A stretch of DNA of 64,000 nt, taken from NCBI RefSeq assembly GCF_021227995.1, contig NZ_CP089301.1, positions 2,790,001 through 2,854,000 of the forward strand, given 5' to 3'. Position 1 is the first letter of the stretch, and every line of letters begins with the position of its first letter. The translations under genes were made by a program, and so were the position numbers. Below, piece by piece: positions 44,977 through 53,535 of this stretch. Below the pieces are notes generated by a model that saw nothing but the letters and a program-made list of their open reading frames with translations, had not been told where the DNA came from and made no database searches. The DNA comes from Novosphingobium kaempferiae. GTDB lineage: Bacteria > Pseudomonadota > Alphaproteobacteria > Sphingomonadales > Sphingomonadaceae.

Positions 44977-46797
44977 AATTTGCGACGAGACGTCGAAATG
45001 CTCTCCCGTGCCGCCACGATCCGTGAGGTCCAGAACAATGAGTAAGCCGAGCCGTACATTTGAGCGCTGATAGGCTGTCGCTTGGAGGCCGAAATGGTCG
45101 AGAAGCTCCTCAAGCGTGCGGGCACGATTACTCTTCTTGAGCTCTGCGACAATCGTTATGAGCCCCATATCAAAGGCAACGTCTGCGCGGCCATGAGCAA
45201 TCGCTCGTGCTTCTGATCTTACGCCGCCACCGCCTGAACCTGCCTGCACAGTGGCCAGATAGTCACGTTGTAGATCTGCCTCGATCGCGTTTGAACTAAA
45301 GAGGTAGTCTGAGAATGGCCGTTTACCTCGCTCGGCGTTCTCGATCTCGTATTGCCAGGCCAAAGTTCGGAAAAGGATGCTGAAAAAGAGCGCCCGAGCA
45401 TTTTGATTTTCACTGAAATCAGGATTGGTTTGAAGCGCACAAGCCATCTCATCCAGCTTCCGCCTTACCACCAACGGTGTAGAGGTCACGATAACCTGAC
45501 TGACTCCAGCAGCTACCTCCTCGAGGGCCGCAGACCGACCTGAAGGGGTGACCAGCCCCTCTCGCAGGATGGCGGCGACCGGGTCAGTGGACGTCGCCTC
45601 TATAGGGTTTCGTAGGACGGCAGCCTCTCTCGCGGAAGAAGCTTCCCGCCGAAGCGTCTTGGCGTCCAAGATCATCTCACTACCGGCGTATCTATCGATC
45701 CATAGGTCAAGGGCCTGAAGTCTAGCCTGTTCTTCCTGAATGGCGTCAGAAATGGGTGGACGAAGAATCTCCTCTAGGCCGCCGTCTTCATTACGCCTCA
45801 GGATTGAGCGACTTGCAGAATAGCAGACAAGGAGCTGTCGTTCGATGACAACAGCCGCTTCGAGCCAGAGAGTTTCGCCCAAACTCTGTTCCAGCAATTT
45901 GAGTCTCAATGCGAGTGTTGACCAGCCCATCGCCTCACCGGCGCGATCGGTCAGCCAAGTATGTTCAACGCGGGAATCAGCGGGAGTCGCGTGGGCGCAA
46001 TACTCGAAGGCCGCCTGGCAAATCTTCTCCACCTCTGCGCCCGCCGGGCCAGATCGGCGGCCGTCTTGGAAATTAAGCAGCAAATCCAAACTGAGCCTAT
46101 ACAATTGGGCATCGACACGTAATTCCGATGAAACGCAAGCCGCCACGAAAAAATCCCGGGCCTTCGTAAACGCAACAATGGCTGCATCGCGCTCCCGACT
46201 TTCAAGCCCTTTCTTTAACTCGATGAGGCCGAGCTCCATGACAGCCTCGTTTCTGCTGGTGGGACATTCGGACAGTCGTACAAGCATTGCCTGGAGGTCG
46301 GGGACCGTCAGAGCGGCGTTAGTCACCCCGGCGATTTTGGCCACATATTTGAGATAGTGGGCGTCATCGTCAGTTGCTGCACCCAAAAGGCTGACCACCA
46401 ATTTGTAACCCAAAACTGGCTTCGATCGGGATAGGAGGGAAGCTCCGAGCAGTGCTTGGCTGCGCAAGCTCCAATGCCCATTGCGGTCAGCAGAGCGCCG
46501 GATCATGATCTCATGCAATCGCTCGGAAATGGCAGATGTTAAAGGAAGTACGGCGACACACTCGCGAACAATCTCCCCCATCACCGCCGGATTGGAGGTT
46601 CGGTCAACAATTTTGAGAGCCGCATCCAAATCGTCAGCATCGCCCGAGCGGCACAGCCCTACAAAAACGTCGGGTCCGAAAGGGTGATTGGCCAAGTCGT
46701 CGATTGCCACGTTCACCTCTGGCTCCGAACGGCCATGGAACGACACGACCCGGCCTTGATCGGTCAGTTCAATGAGTTGTTTAGCAAGCTGGTCCAT
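44845..46797 (-). CDS. Putative nuclease-effector subunit of ATPase operon
   Basis: 650 residues from the ATG at 46797 (AAGGCGGG upstream; TTG at 46800 is the alternative). Residues 1-480 are helical, with repeat-like segments. The C-terminal ~150 residues look like a PD-(D/E)XK nuclease: H-G-R-A-D-V-A-F-D (Asp), V-A-E-L-K-K-S (E-x-K), then Q-A-T-A-Y-Q-R and a hydrophobic strand L-G-L-L-I-V-L-D. Third gene of the operon, 9 bases after the SMC-like ATPase. It fits the effector of an ABC-3C or Lamassu-like defence system. The nuclease activity is inferred from the motif only. Confidence 0.75.
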   Translation of the reverse strand: MDQLAKQLIELTDQGRVVSFHGRSEPEVNVAIDDLANHPFGPDVFVGLCRSGDADDLDAALKIVDRTSNPAVMGEIVRECVAVLPLTSAISERLHEIMIRRSADRNGHWSLRSQALLGASLLSRSKPVLGYKLVVSLLGAATDDDAHYLKYVAKIAGVTNAALTVPDLQAMLVRLSECPTSRNEAVMELGLIELKKGLESRERDAAIVAFTKARDFFVAACVSSELRVDAQLYRLSLDLLLNFQDGRRSGPAGAEVEKICQAAFEYCAHATPADSRVEHTWLTDRAGEAMGWSTLALRLKLLEQSLGETLWLEAAVVIERQLLVCYSASRSILRRNEDGGLEEILRPPISDAIQEEQARLQALDLWIDRYAGSEMILDAKTLRREASSAREAAVLRNPIEATSTDPVAAILREGLVTPSGRSAALEEVAAGVSQVIVTSTPLVVRRKLDEMACALQTNPDFSENQNARALFFSILFRTLAWQYEIENAERGKRPFSDYLFSSNAIEADLQRDYLATVQAGSGGGGVRSEARAIAHGRADVAFDMGLITIVAELKKSNRARTLEELLDHFGLQATAYQRSNVRLGLLIVLDLTDRGGTGEHFDVSSQILEKVPQGTSTAYSIAVVRIQGRKRTPSAVKKQRVRNSNTLREK

Positions 46798-46806
46798 CAA
46801 CCCGCC

Positions 46807-48753
46807 TTAGAACAGAGGAGTTTCTCCCGCCGCATGACGACGGCGTTCAACAGGAACGTGACTCAGAAGCTCTTCCCGATTCACGGCTCCGATGAGAATT
46901 TGGACATTCGGAAACTCGTCGACGGCAGCGACAACGCTTTCGACAAGCGCAGCAAAATCCTGGCTAGACATTTCCTGCGCTGCTGGGGAGTCAAGGATGA
47001 TTAATCCGGGATGCCGGCCGTGCCCCCGGCGTTCAGCGACATCAAGCACAGCCAGAGCTGCTGCGATCCTCACGCGAAGATTTTCGCCTGGGTTGAGCTT
47101 CATGAAAGATGTCGTCTGCCCGCCCTGCTCGATCTTGATCTGACCTGCTCCATTCAGGGCCATACTTTGCAGGTTCTTGACCCCAAACGCCGTCGAAAAT
47201 TTCATGAGTGCCTTGGAGACATCGTCGAGAATCGCAGTCTGGAGATCATTGAACAATGATTTGGTGACTTTTTCCGCTGCGCTCAGAACCGCCAGTTCCT
47301 GCTGGATCGGTGCAAGGTCTACGACTGGGCCAGCGGTAAACTTCAGTTCCTCAATTCGCGCCTTCAGGGTGGCGATTTCTAGCCTGATGTCGTCTGATGC
47401 GCTGCCTCTGTGCAGTTTGGCCTGAACCTCGTCGATCTGCGAAACTAAAGTGGCAACGGCGCCAGTAGCATTCTTTGCTGCATCCTTGGCCGCCTCAAGC
47501 GCTTTCAGAGCCGCCTTTTGCACCTTGAGAGTCTCAGCAGCATCGGCTTCAAGACCATTGATCAGTGCTTCGCTGGAGCCGTTTTCCTCTTCTTCATTTC
47601 CACAGAGCCCACAGACTAGGCTTTCGCTTGCCACAAACCTGTCATTGCCAAATGCGCGCGCGCAGGAGGGGCAGCATGTTGGCTTAAGCCTCTTGAACAC
47701 CAGCTTAGCTTCTGCATCATCCTTTGACTGAAGCAATTTGCGCCGCGCCTCCGCGCGCGCAAATTTAGCGTCATCGAAAAGAGTTTCTCGGCTACTGACG
47801 AGTGCCGACGCCGCATCTGCCGCCTGACGCTTTTGCACCAATTCCCTATCAAGTAGAGGCAGTTCGGCCCTAAGGGCACTCAGATCTGGTTCAGCGCTGA
47901 GCTTGGCTTCAAGTTGAGCGACCTTGCCCTCATGGTCCTTAATGCGTCCCGTGATTCGATCATCCTTGTTGGAGTTTTCTTTGGCGAGACGTGCTGCGAC
48001 AGCCTTTTGGCTTGTCGAGGCACAGGTGTAGGTCGTTACCCAAGGAAGCCCAATGAAGAGTTGGATGAGGCGCAGGTTGACGCCATCTTGGCCCGTATCA
48101 CCGAATAGAATGGAGTTGGGGCCGGTAATGAAAAGTGAAGCGCACATCGAGGGCCAGCCATGTTCGACAGCTTCGCCCTCCTTGGAGCGGTAGGCCCGCA
48201 CTCGAGAAAAACCCAATTCGTCCATGAACAGAGAGTCGATGGCTTTTCCGAAGCCATCGTCATTTGCTCCGCGCCTGATGATCACTTCCCTATCGCCATC
48301 AAATCGCGAGAGGGAAACATCGGCATTTGCCGCTGCCGGTGCGCCGACCATTTTCGTCAATCTGACCCTGTGCCGGTGCTCGTCAATGAGAAAATCGAGT
48401 TCGAATTCGCTCAGCCAACCCCAAATATCAGATTTTAAGCGATTGCCGGGAAGGTCTCCGCGAAGGGCGCCGCGGATCAGTCCGAGGATTGAAGATTTGC
48501 CCTTGCTGTTGGCATCGGTCAACAAGCTCCAGATGCCTTTGCCCAAATCATCCCACTGGAATTCAAAGGGTTTGTCCTCGTTATACTTCTTACCGCGGAG
48601 CAGCACCTTCTTCAGCGTTACTGACCGCTTGCGAGGAAGCGTTGAATCCTCTTCCACACCGTGCGCAGCAAGAATTCTGACGACCTCGTCTCGATCGACC
48701 TTCGATTTAAGGACGATCTCGTTGATCCAATTGATTCCACCTTCAGTGCTCAC
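46807..48753 (-). CDS. Rad50/SMC-like ABC ATPase with zinc-finger hook
   Basis: 648 residues from a GTG that overlaps the previous stop. Walker A A-N-S-K-G-K-S-S at residues 81-88; two coiled-coil stretches (~265-355 and ~410-490, heptad-rich Ala/Leu/Lys/Glu) flank a Cys site (CCPSCARAF and CGLCGNE near 370-395) that resembles a zinc hook; then the LNPGENLRVRIAAALAVLDVA signature-like region and Walker B HPGLIILDSPAAQEM near 600. A dimeric ATP-gated clamp for DNA is expected. Sits between a winged-helix-like gene and a nuclease gene, the order seen in ABC-3C/Lamassu systems. Confidence 0.88.
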   Translation of the reverse strand: MSTEGGINWINEIVLKSKVDRDEVVRILAAHGVEEDSTLPRKRSVTLKKVLLRGKKYNEDKPFEFQWDDLGKGIWSLLTDANSKGKSSILGLIRGALRGDLPGNRLKSDIWGWLSEFELDFLIDEHRHRVRLTKMVGAPAAANADVSLSRFDGDREVIIRRGANDDGFGKAIDSLFMDELGFSRVRAYRSKEGEAVEHGWPSMCASLFITGPNSILFGDTGQDGVNLRLIQLFIGLPWVTTYTCASTSQKAVAARLAKENSNKDDRITGRIKDHEGKVAQLEAKLSAEPDLSALRAELPLLDRELVQKRQAADAASALVSSRETLFDDAKFARAEARRKLLQSKDDAEAKLVFKRLKPTCCPSCARAFGNDRFVASESLVCGLCGNEEEENGSSEALINGLEADAAETLKVQKAALKALEAAKDAAKNATGAVATLVSQIDEVQAKLHRGSASDDIRLEIATLKARIEELKFTAGPVVDLAPIQQELAVLSAAEKVTKSLFNDLQTAILDDVSKALMKFSTAFGVKNLQSMALNGAGQIKIEQGGQTTSFMKLNPGENLRVRIAAALAVLDVAERRGHGRHPGLIILDSPAAQEMSSQDFAALVESVVAAVDEFPNVQILIGAVNREELLSHVPVERRRHAAGETPLF

Positions 48754-49424
48754 TGCTGCCCCTCGGCTTTCGTCTGCTCGAAGCGCTTCCTGACCCGATC
48801 AGCGATCGAGGGAATTACCCCGCTATAATTGGTGCCCTCGTAGCCTTCGAATCGGTATTGCTCTGCCTTGAGTGCATGTCCCGATTTCTGGCCTGCGACG
48901 CGCATCGCTAGCCGGGCCCGGTCGACGTACCATCCAAGGGCTGGCTGCGCCGCCATTGCGTCCTGAACAAATGCTGCCGCTTTAGGGCTGATCAGGTAAT
49001 CATGCTGAAATCCAAGGTTTGGCAGCGTTCTCTGGACGGGTTGAATGAGCTCATAGTAGCTCAGCACTGCCAACGAATTATCCAGATCGAAGTAGGCACC
49101 CCGCTGCCATCGGATCATCTTGACCAAGCGCACATCGGGCTCGTCTGCAGCGAAAATTTTATCGACCTCATCAAGAAGGCCGACGTCGCCGGCGTCGTGT
49201 AAATCAAGCAGGCGATCAGCAAGATAATCAGGATAGCAAACGTAGAACACCAAGGCCTGTGCTCTTTTCTCGCCATGGAAGATTCGGTCGAATCCGTCGG
49301 CGCTTTCCCCCTCGACTGCGATCACGCTTCCTTCAAAGAGTATGCAAAGCAAGCGGAAAGCATCGCGGAAAATCGCGCCGGGCGCAGGAGCCGATGTATC
49401 AGTAACCTCAGTAAAATCGGTCAT
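48750..49424 (-). CDS. Putative middle component of the ABC/SMC defence operon
   Basis: 224 residues from the ATG at 49424 (AGGT upstream). First gene of the operon; its stop overlaps the ATPase start. Segments: IFRDAFRLLCILFEGSVIA (helix), EKRAQALVFYVCYPDYLADRLLDL, VKMIRWQRGAYFDLDNSLAVLSYYELIQPV. The pattern of a short helix-rich winged-helix protein with a K/R-x-[ALF]-x(3)-Y-P-x(2)-L motif and W-R-G-x-Y matches what I recall of ABC-3C middle components (LmuC-like in Lamassu). No catalytic motif. It may bridge the ATPase and effector. Confidence 0.6.
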   Translation of the reverse strand: MTDFTEVTDTSAPAPGAIFRDAFRLLCILFEGSVIAVEGESADGFDRIFHGEKRAQALVFYVCYPDYLADRLLDLHDAGDVGLLDEVDKIFAADEPDVRLVKMIRWQRGAYFDLDNSLAVLSYYELIQPVQRTLPNLGFQHDYLISPKAAAFVQDAMAAQPALGWYVDRARLAMRVAGQKSGHALKAEQYRFEGYEGTNYSGVIPSIADRVRKRFEQTKAEGQQ

Positions 49425-49958
49425 ACATTGATACCTATGAGGCTCGCCGTAGGGATAAAAATGAATGACTGGCACGAACCAAAGTCTAGAGAAAGCCCTT
49501 TATGGCAACATCTTGCGGTAGATCTGTTCAAATATTGCGACGGGGGGCTCTGAAACCGACAGGCAACGTTAGAGTGCGGTGGACTCTATTCGAGGCGCCA
49601 CGGGGCGGCAAAAATTTGGCGTCCGCAAAGGCCATTATTTCCGTAATCGTTCAGGAGAGAGCGTAGATTGGTGAATGGAAGGCGGCTTGGCGGGTTTGCA
49701 GGTTATGCTCTGAACGGCAGCTTCGTTGGCGCAAGCCGATATCGATGCCCTGAGTCAGGTATGTCCGCTATTTGATCGACAGCACTCCGAAGCGGACCGA
49801 GCGTAAAGTCCCAGCCCCGCCCTTCCTGCGGCTCAATGATGGCGGCAGAGACCGTCCGTTCTTGGGCACGACGATCTAGCTTTCGAGCGGTCGGGATGGG
49901 CGCATTGCTTCCGCTACAAATGCAGCCTACCTCGGACAAAGTTGAGCAAGGCGATCAC
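49425..49958. other. Gene-free region between defence operon and mobilisation genes
   Basis: 534 bases. Open frames here are short and antisense, with no protein pattern. It should hold the promoter of the three-gene defence operon (minus strand) and the 3' end of the relaxase operon. No repeat or attachment site found. Confidence 0.4.
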
Positions 49959-50135
49959 TTAATCGCTGTCACTTTCTACTGCCGCGATCACAAATGTGAT
50001 GCGGTTCACGAGGTAGTCTTCAGCTACGATCATTACACCGCCATCAACCGAACACAGTAGTTCCCGCTGCTCCGCCGTGATTTCCGCCACAACCGCAGTC
50101 AGCAGGCCGCGTAGAAGGATGGGATGGATGTTCAT
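49959..50135 (-). CDS. Small protein, last gene of the relaxase operon
   Basis: 58 residues (MNIHPILLRGLLTAVVAEI...). Its ATG overlaps the stop of the AlpA-like gene by four bases (ATGA), which argues that it is real. Predicted helix followed by strands; no family recognised. Confidence 0.6.
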   Translation of the reverse strand: MNIHPILLRGLLTAVVAEITAEQRELLCSVDGGVMIVAEDYLVNRITFVIAAVESDSD

Positions 50136-50356
50136 ATCGCTTCCCGTTTCCGGGCATCAGCAATCAGCTGTTTCAGACTGTCGAACGGAATAAGAGTCAT
50201 GGCGCCCACTTTCACCACCTCGATGGTGCCATCGGCGATCAGCTCATAGAGCTTGGAGCGCCCGATTCCGGTCAACCGGCAGGCCTCCGGAATTCGCACC
50301 GAGATTGCATCGGTCCGATCCTGCCCCGCGGTGGTGTGCGGTCCCTGGCGATTCAT
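50132..50356 (-). CDS. AlpA/excisionase-like HTH protein
   Basis: 74 residues with RIPEACRLTGIGRSKLYELIADGTIEVVKVGAMTLIPFDSLKQLI, the winged MerR-like fold of excisionase/AlpA proteins. Typical in integrative elements, where it controls excision or mobilisation genes. Overlaps both neighbours by four bases. Confidence 0.85.
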   Translation of the reverse strand: MNRQGPHTTAGQDRTDAISVRIPEACRLTGIGRSKLYELIADGTIEVVKVGAMTLIPFDSLKQLIADARKREAI

Positions 50357-50775
50357 CGCTTGCTCTCCTTGCTGGACTGGGATGATTTCGCCTCACCCTC
50401 GCGCGCCGGCCGCGCCGCCATCTGCCCCACGATCCTGACGAACTTCTCGTACCGGATTTGGCCGAGCCGCTGGCTCTCCTTGTCGAACGGGGGATGGTGC
50501 GCGGTCTGGGTCAGATGGAAGCGCACAAACAGCCCGAGTACCTCGGTCAGATAGTCCACCTGCCGCTCGATGCGCTCGACCGCGCCGACCTGCCGCGCCA
50601 GCACCTTGCCGAACCGCGCGTCGATGTCGGCAGCCTCACGCTGCTCGAACCAGGCGGTGAGCGCGTCGCTGAGCACGGCGGTCTTCGACAATCCCGGCTG
50701 CGCGGCCAGCGCATCGAGCCGCGCCGACAGGTGGTCGGGAAGATAGAACTGATGGCGGGTCTTTTTCGTCTGCAT
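50353..50775 (-). CDS. CopG/ribbon-helix-helix-like mobilisation accessory protein
   Basis: 140 residues. Starts MQTKKTRHQFYLPDHLSARLDALAAQPGLSKTAVLSDAL, a ribbon-helix-helix-type opening, then ARFGKVLARQVGAVERIERQVDYLTEVLGLFVRFHL. Such proteins accompany Sphingomonad relaxases, possibly binding oriT. Lies 75 bases beyond the relaxase gene, and its stop overlaps the AlpA-like start. Confidence 0.75.
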   Translation of the reverse strand: MQTKKTRHQFYLPDHLSARLDALAAQPGLSKTAVLSDALTAWFEQREAADIDARFGKVLARQVGAVERIERQVDYLTEVLGLFVRFHLTQTAHHPPFDKESQRLGQIRYEKFVRIVGQMAARPAREGEAKSSQSSKESKR

Positions 50776-50850
50776 ACCTGCAAGAATGCGCGCATGACCG
50801 GCAGGCAGGATAGATACCCGCGCGTGCCTCTCGGGGCCTGTCCGGCGCCA

Positions 50851-52803
50851 TCAGGATATCTCCGGCCCGGAACGCTGGCGACCGAACCGCCAGTTGATGG
50901 CTCCGCCCGGCTCGATTCCTCCCGACACCTGCTTGCCGATATGCTTCTCGAGCACCGGCCTCCAGGGCACGAGCGTGAACTCCTTGGACTTCTCGATGAC
51001 GGCGAACTTCTCCGACCCTACCTGCACCGCCTTGCGGTAGGTGCCCTCGATGGGACTGCTGCCTTGCATGGGCGCGAAGTTCAGACCCAGCTCCTGCGAG
51101 AGCTGTCCCGCAACCCGGCGCAACTCGCGCTGACGCAAGGTTGCCAGCATGTTGGCGCGGTAGCGGACAGTATCGCCGTTCAGCTCGGCCAGCCCCTGCT
51201 CGACCAACCATTGCTGGCGCAACTGAAGCGCCCGCTTCACCTCGGCACCCATGCGCCCATCGAGACGGCTGGGCTCGGTTGCCATGGACTGGCGGTCGAG
51301 CCAGGTGGGGCCGTCGTGGAAGGCCAGCTGCTCCAGCGGGCGGTCGGCGAGCACCGCGACCACGACGGGCGTCTGCAGCGCCAGCCGCTGTTCGTACCGG
51401 GCCACCTTCTCCAGATGGTCGGGTCCGATCTCCCAGCTGCCATCGACGCGACGGGGCGCCAGTTCACCTCCGCGCCGCAGGGCTTCGAGGCGCCGCTCGT
51501 GCGCTTCGGCAAGACGGTAGTTGGCGGAAGGGTCGTGCTGCAGGTGCAGCCGCTCGCTGTACATGCCGCCGTTGGCGGCAGCGACCTCGACAATGGTGCG
51601 ATCGACCTTGCGGATGCCGAAGGCGGATGGCGAGACCTGCACCAGCCGGTCCTTCATGACCCCGTCCGCCAGATCGTTGCCGAGATCGACATAGTGCGAG
51701 CGACCATCGGTTGCCTCGACGATCAGGTAATGGCGGTCGCGAAGCTCATCGGACAAACCCCGTGCCAGCACCTTGCCGACGATGGGCAGGTTCTCGCTGC
51801 GATCGTAGATCGCATAGTCCTGCGGTCGGACCTCGGGCCTGCTGCGCAACTGCTCGTGCATGGTCGCGATGATGTCGCCCCGGCGTCCCATGGCGCGCAG
51901 CGACGGTTCCAGTTCGGGATCGAGACGGTAGAGCCCCTTTCCCTTCTCGGTGGCGAGCCCCATCCGTGACAGGGTGGAGAGGCGGGCGGCTCGCAGGCCC
52001 TGCTCGACCGGATCGGCATGCCATGCCGAGGCGAGACCTTTCTCATCGATGTCCTGCAGCAGGCGGCGATCGATCCGGGTGAACCGTTCCTGCGTCACCT
52101 CGCGCTGACTGGACGCGGCGATCTCGTGCTCGCTGCGCGGGCCAAGATCACGCTCGACGATCTCGCAGGCGCGTGCGGCGATGCCCTGGCTGATATAGTC
52201 GCGGGCGATGACGAGGCTCTTGTCCTGCTCGTCGGCGCCGCGCAGCACGATGTGGGTATGCGGATGGCCGGTGTTGAAGTGATCGACCGCCACCCAGTCG
52301 AGCCTGGTCCCGAGGTCGGCTTCCATTTGTGTCATCAGCCGCCGCGTCACCGACTTCAGGTCATCATACTGCTCGCCGTCCTCGGGCGAGACGATGAAGC
52401 GGAACTGGTGGCGGTCCCCGGCGCCGCGTTCGAGGAACGCCTTGCCGTCGGCATGGTCGTCATCCGGTCCATAGAGATGCCCCCGCTCGCCCTCTCGCGT
52501 GGTGCCGTCGCGCTCGAGGTATCGCAGGTGCGCGGCCGCCGCCTTGGCACCCTTGCCGGCGAGCTTTACGAAGCGGGCCTTCACGATCACGCGGCGGGCA
52601 CGATCTCCGCGAGTACCAACCCTGCTGGCCAGCAAGCCTCCCGGGATCTTTCCGCGCCCGGTCCGGGCGCCGGTGAAGCGGGGCTTGGCGCGTCTCGCCG
52701 AGCGCCCCGATCCTCCGGCCTGGTTGACAGCACGGCGCATGTCATGGCGCATGGGACGCTGTTTGCCCATGGTGCCCAGCCAGACATCGAACTCGTCATC
52801 CAT
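50851..52803 (-). CDS. VirD2-like relaxase (DUF3363-like, RlxS-type)
   Basis: 650 residues. Basic N-terminus rich in Arg/Gly, then the relaxase core: AAAAHLRYLERDG near 90-102, HQFRFIVSPEDGEQ, and the histidine triad G-H-P-H-T-H-I-V-L-R-G near 175-185. The C-terminal half (APRRVDGSWEIGPDHLEKVARYEQ..., final ~200 residues) corresponds to DUF3363. It nicks oriT and leads DNA transfer. GAGG 8 bases before the ATG. Found in IMEs and ICEs of proteobacteria. Confidence 0.92.
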   Translation of the reverse strand: MDDEFDVWLGTMGKQRPMRHDMRRAVNQAGGSGRSARRAKPRFTGARTGRGKIPGGLLASRVGTRGDRARRVIVKARFVKLAGKGAKAAAAHLRYLERDGTTREGERGHLYGPDDDHADGKAFLERGAGDRHQFRFIVSPEDGEQYDDLKSVTRRLMTQMEADLGTRLDWVAVDHFNTGHPHTHIVLRGADEQDKSLVIARDYISQGIAARACEIVERDLGPRSEHEIAASSQREVTQERFTRIDRRLLQDIDEKGLASAWHADPVEQGLRAARLSTLSRMGLATEKGKGLYRLDPELEPSLRAMGRRGDIIATMHEQLRSRPEVRPQDYAIYDRSENLPIVGKVLARGLSDELRDRHYLIVEATDGRSHYVDLGNDLADGVMKDRLVQVSPSAFGIRKVDRTIVEVAAANGGMYSERLHLQHDPSANYRLAEAHERRLEALRRGGELAPRRVDGSWEIGPDHLEKVARYEQRLALQTPVVVAVLADRPLEQLAFHDGPTWLDRQSMATEPSRLDGRMGAEVKRALQLRQQWLVEQGLAELNGDTVRYRANMLATLRQRELRRVAGQLSQELGLNFAPMQGSSPIEGTYRKAVQVGSEKFAVIEKSKEFTLVPWRPVLEKHIGKQVSGGIEPGGAINWRFGRQRSGPEIS

Positions 52804-53112
52804 CGCGCAACCTCGCCGGCAAAGGCAGGGATGAGGTGCCGCGCGCGCGAAGCTTCAAGGGCCTCCACCGCCCCGGCCGCGCAAACCCGCGCAAAGCCTG
52901 GACTTTTTGCCCATCGCAGTGCGCCATGGAGGCAGGCATTGGCCGTGACCTCCTTCAATCTCCCTACAAAATGACGTGCAGACAAGGAGTTAGCCCATAG
53001 TCGAGAGACGCGGGCCTTTTTCTTGCCTTACCCCTTTTCCTCCCCCTTCCTGTTCCTCCGCCAGCCTTCGACTACTACGCAGCACCCGAACCGACCACCA
53101 TCACCCTTCACG
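52804..53112. other. Leader region of the relaxase gene, possible oriT
   Basis: 309 bases with no convincing gene. It includes a pyrimidine-rich run near 53015-53060 (TTTTTCTTGCCTTACCCCTT and TCCTCCCCC-type sequence). An origin of transfer is expected near a relaxase and would best fit here, but no nick-site motif was identified. Confidence 0.35.
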
Positions 53113-53535
53113 ATGTTCGCCATATGTTCTATAGCAACCGACATCGGTGAGTCGCGGCGAGTAACAGGTGCAATGGGCGTGCGGATCGAAGCCAGGGGAG
53201 GCCATCACCTGCAGTTGACCGGCGACATCGAGACGGTTCTCGATGTTCCGGCGCGGGGGCTTTCTGAAGGGTTCTCGCTGGCCTTTTCCGATGGAACGCT
53301 GGTGCGCGGGACGTGGATACCGGGCGGCCATGCCTGTCAGTTCGCCATCGCCAGCGAGGGCGCGGCGCAGGTCAGGATCGCGCGTCACGGGCTTGGCGAA
53401 GCGCTCGATCTGGACTGGAATTTCGACTGGATCACGCTCGCATCCGGCACGCAGACGCTGCAGCCGGAAATGGCCGCAGACGATGACGACGTGTTGCAGC
53501 TGACCCTCGATATCGAGGTCAGGGAAGACGCCTAA
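53113..53535 (+). CDS. Conserved-looking protein of unknown function
   Basis: 140 residues from the ATG at 53113; an alternative ATG at 53173 has AGG 8 bases before. The body has a beta-rich pattern: VRIEARGGHHLQLTGDIETVLDVPARGLSEGFSLAFSDGTLVRGTW...LQLTLDIEVREDA. No family recognised. Convergent with the MNT-HEPN gene, overlapping by four bases. Confidence 0.65.
   Translation: MFAICSIATDIGESRRVTGAMGVRIEARGGHHLQLTGDIETVLDVPARGLSEGFSLAFSDGTLVRGTWIPGGHACQFAIASEGAAQVRIARHGLGEALDLDWNFDWITLASGTQTLQPEMAADDDDVLQLTLDIEVREDA

Noticed and set aside
52804..53112. A gene upstream of the relaxase (132-codon minus-strand frame)
   Set aside because: The frame overlaps the relaxase N-terminus and lacks any pattern.
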